A stretch of DNA of 15,667 nucleotides from Puniceicoccales bacterium (lineage in GTDB: Bacteria; Verrucomicrobiota; Verrucomicrobiia; Opitutales; JAIRKQ01), in assembly GCA_031273725.1 (NCBI GenBank), contig JAISRG010000087.1, positions 1-15,667 of the forward strand, read 5' to 3'. Every line of letters starts with the position of its first letter. Position 1 is the stretch's first letter. The notes under the pieces are model-generated. The model was not told where the DNA came from. It saw only the letters and a program-made list of their open reading frames with translations, and made no database searches. The position numbers and the translations under genes are program-made. Shown in pieces: positions 14,345 through 15,667 of the stretch.

Positions 14345-15667
14345 TGGTCAAACAAGCTGTCGATGGATTTTACATATCGATTGCCGGATGCGTCCGCAAA
14401 TACGATATGATCTCCGTCTGTTTCGGAAATAAAAATCGTGGAATCAGCGGTCAATGGACCTTTACCATCAACAATCTTGCCATCAATTTTCATTTTACAA
14501 GAATTTCCATCGCACATTATCTCTGATGCTCTGTGGTTGTGAAAAAAACTGTCGACGGCCTTTTGAAGATCGGTACGGCCCACTTGTTTATTTGTAGGAA
14601 CTTTTGCAAAGGCACGATCTTGCTTAGTCCTTTTGTGTTTTGAAACGACCGTTTCGTTTTCGTAGCCATGCAAAACATACCGTTTTTGCCTTAGAAGATC
14701 CTTTTCATGTTTTGCTGAAAGAGCTGCCCGAGTATATTCGACCTTGGATATTTGGCCGTCGTAAACCCTTAACCCAATAAACGCTACGATCGTAAAGGCT
14801 AGAGGTAATACCACCGCCGGCTTTTGAAGGACTGCAAAAACATTATCGGATGAAAATTGAGCTTTTAGCGATTCGCGGACGTCGGAAATCGAAGATCGTA
14901 TAGATGAGATCGAGGATTGTACTGCCGTAGCGCATCTAACGCATGTTGCCCTAAAATTATTAGCGGACCTTTTTAGGAAGGCGTAGGATGCCGTAAATGG
15001 ATATGTAATGGTTTTTACTGCGGCGTTGACAAATTTTCCGACGAGTTGGAATGCCCTGCGGATGGTTGCTAAAATTGAGTTGTATGCCTTGAGAATGGCA
15101 TTTTTGATGGAAGTAATGATTGCGAAAATTCCGCTTTTGATGGATAAACATATGAACCAGGCACCTTTACATACCGACCGGCTTACAAAAATGGAAGAAG
15201 ATACAAAAAACTTCAGAAAATTAACCAGCTTCTGGCTCCCGGATTTGACGAAATTTCGAGATTTTGTCAAGCAGGATTGCCTCATACTATCACCTTTCGT
15301 TATCATCGAACACGTCCAGTCAATTGTTCGCATAATACCTACCTTCGTCACGTGTAAAGAAACAACGGCGGTGAGCTTTAATAGGTGGGCGATTTGAGAA
15401 ATAATTTTTGGAAATTGTTTTTTGGAGGTTGCCATTGCCGATCCCAGTGTTCCTTTAGAACGTTTTAATCTTTCAACGATTTTACCGGTTGCTGTCCTGG
15501 TTGCCCTATACATTTGGGCGATTCTGGCACTTACTAAAGTGATAACTTCCGTCGCATATTTAGATATTTCCTTCGAAAGTTTAATCACTTTTGGAAGCTG
15601 GGCCGCCACGGCATCCTTTGTTTTGGCCATGCCATTTTTCAATGAGCTGGAGATTTTGGAAGCAACT
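14341..15667 (-). CDS. Unknown basic helix-rich membrane protein (5' end may lie outside window)
   Basis: I do not recognise this protein. The frame is open to the right edge; inside it a TTG at 15642 (433 residues) or an ATG at 15630 could be the start. Numbered from the TTG, residues 1-260 are Lys/Arg/Ser/Ala-rich amphipathic helices with hydrophobic patches (about 141-180) and few acids. A clear transmembrane helix follows, AVVLPLAFTIVAFIGLRVY (276-294), then a charged stretch (299-355) and a compact C-terminal domain (356-433) with two close cysteines (C377, C382) and alternating beta-like segments (MKIDGKIVDG, IVFADASGNRYVKSI). That tail faintly recalls the small domain after the membrane helix in GspC/PilP-type secretion proteins; this is a weak impression. 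It ends in TGA overlapping the transposase remnant. Confidence 0.6.
   Translation of the reverse strand, partial: VASKISSSLKNGMAKTKDAVAAQLPKVIKLSKEISKYATEVITLVSARIAQMYRATRTATGKIVERLKRSKGTLGSAMATSKKQFPKIISQIAHLLKLTAVVSLHVTKVGIMRTIDWTCSMITKGDSMRQSCLTKSRNFVKSGSQKLVNFLKFFVSSSIFVSRSVCKGAWFICLSIKSGIFAIITSIKNAILKAYNSILATIRRAFQLVGKFVNAAVKTITYPFTASYAFLKRSANNFRATCVRCATAVQSSISSIRSSISDVRESLKAQFSSDNVFAVLQKPAVVLPLAFTIVAFIGLRVYDGQISKVEYTRAALSAKHEKDLLRQKRYVLHGYENETVVSKHKRTKQDRAFAKVPTNKQVGRTDLQKAVDSFFHNHRASEIMCDGNSCKMKIDGKIVDGKGPLTADSTIFISETDGDHIVFADASGNRYVKSIDSLFDQ

Noticed and set aside
13841..14410. 189-codon plus-strand frame opposite the IS remnant
   Set aside because: The minus strand carries the IS630 D34E motifs, so this frame is a shadow; its translation shows no family pattern.

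Overview
The window most likely comes from a bacterium of the Verrucomicrobiota, probably near the Opitutae. The best clue is a 1001-residue protein with a prepilin-like N-terminus, an internal LWNPYD-type motif and the C-terminal blocks GDTF-VRA, RAYCEAIVQR-PEYV and FGRR-FRWL, which I recall from large pilin-like proteins of that phylum. RuvC with a leading extension and the adenylate-kinase-like protein also fit this group. These placements are from memory, not from a search. The DNA is fairly AT-rich. Several genes appear to use TTG or GTG starts, and most lack a recognisable Shine-Dalgarno sequence. A sugar-phosphate antiporter, an exported nucleotide-kinase-like protein, a tandem-repeat protein and a decayed insertion sequence hint at a host-associated life, but that is inference.

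Layout, left to right. (1) 1-1382, plus strand: a folate operon with the 3' part of folP (cut by the window edge), folB and folK, joined by short overlaps. (2) 1383-1664: intergenic, with one doubtful minus-strand small ORF. (3) 1665-5290, plus: a YqgE/AlgH-family protein and the large pilin-like protein. (4) 5328-5924, minus: ruvC, convergent with the pilin-like gene and divergent from miaB (about 6049-7386, plus). (5) 7414-9489, minus: truA with an organophosphate:phosphate antiporter of the UhpT/UhpC/GlpT family just upstream, probably one operon. (6) 9490-9708: an AT-rich divergent control region with nested inverted repeats, then glgC (9709-10989, plus). Sugar-phosphate uptake and the first step of glycogen synthesis therefore diverge from the same spacer.

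(7) 11059-13857, plus: an unusual block. It holds an adenylate-kinase-like protein with a signal peptide, a short frameshifted copy of a repeat protein, and a 507-residue protein built of about nine helical repeats whose core units are exactly 37 residues (111 bp). This block has clear Shine-Dalgarno sequences, and the repeat gene has a good sigma70-like promoter. (8) 13862-14344, minus: the 3' end of an IS630-family transposase with its D34E motif but no N-terminal half. It lies 4 bp from the repeat gene's stop codon. (9) 14341 to the right edge, minus: an unrecognised basic, helix-rich membrane protein whose start may lie outside the window.

The housekeeping genes (folate, tRNA modification, recombination) are ordinary. 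The part most worth following up is 11059-15667.
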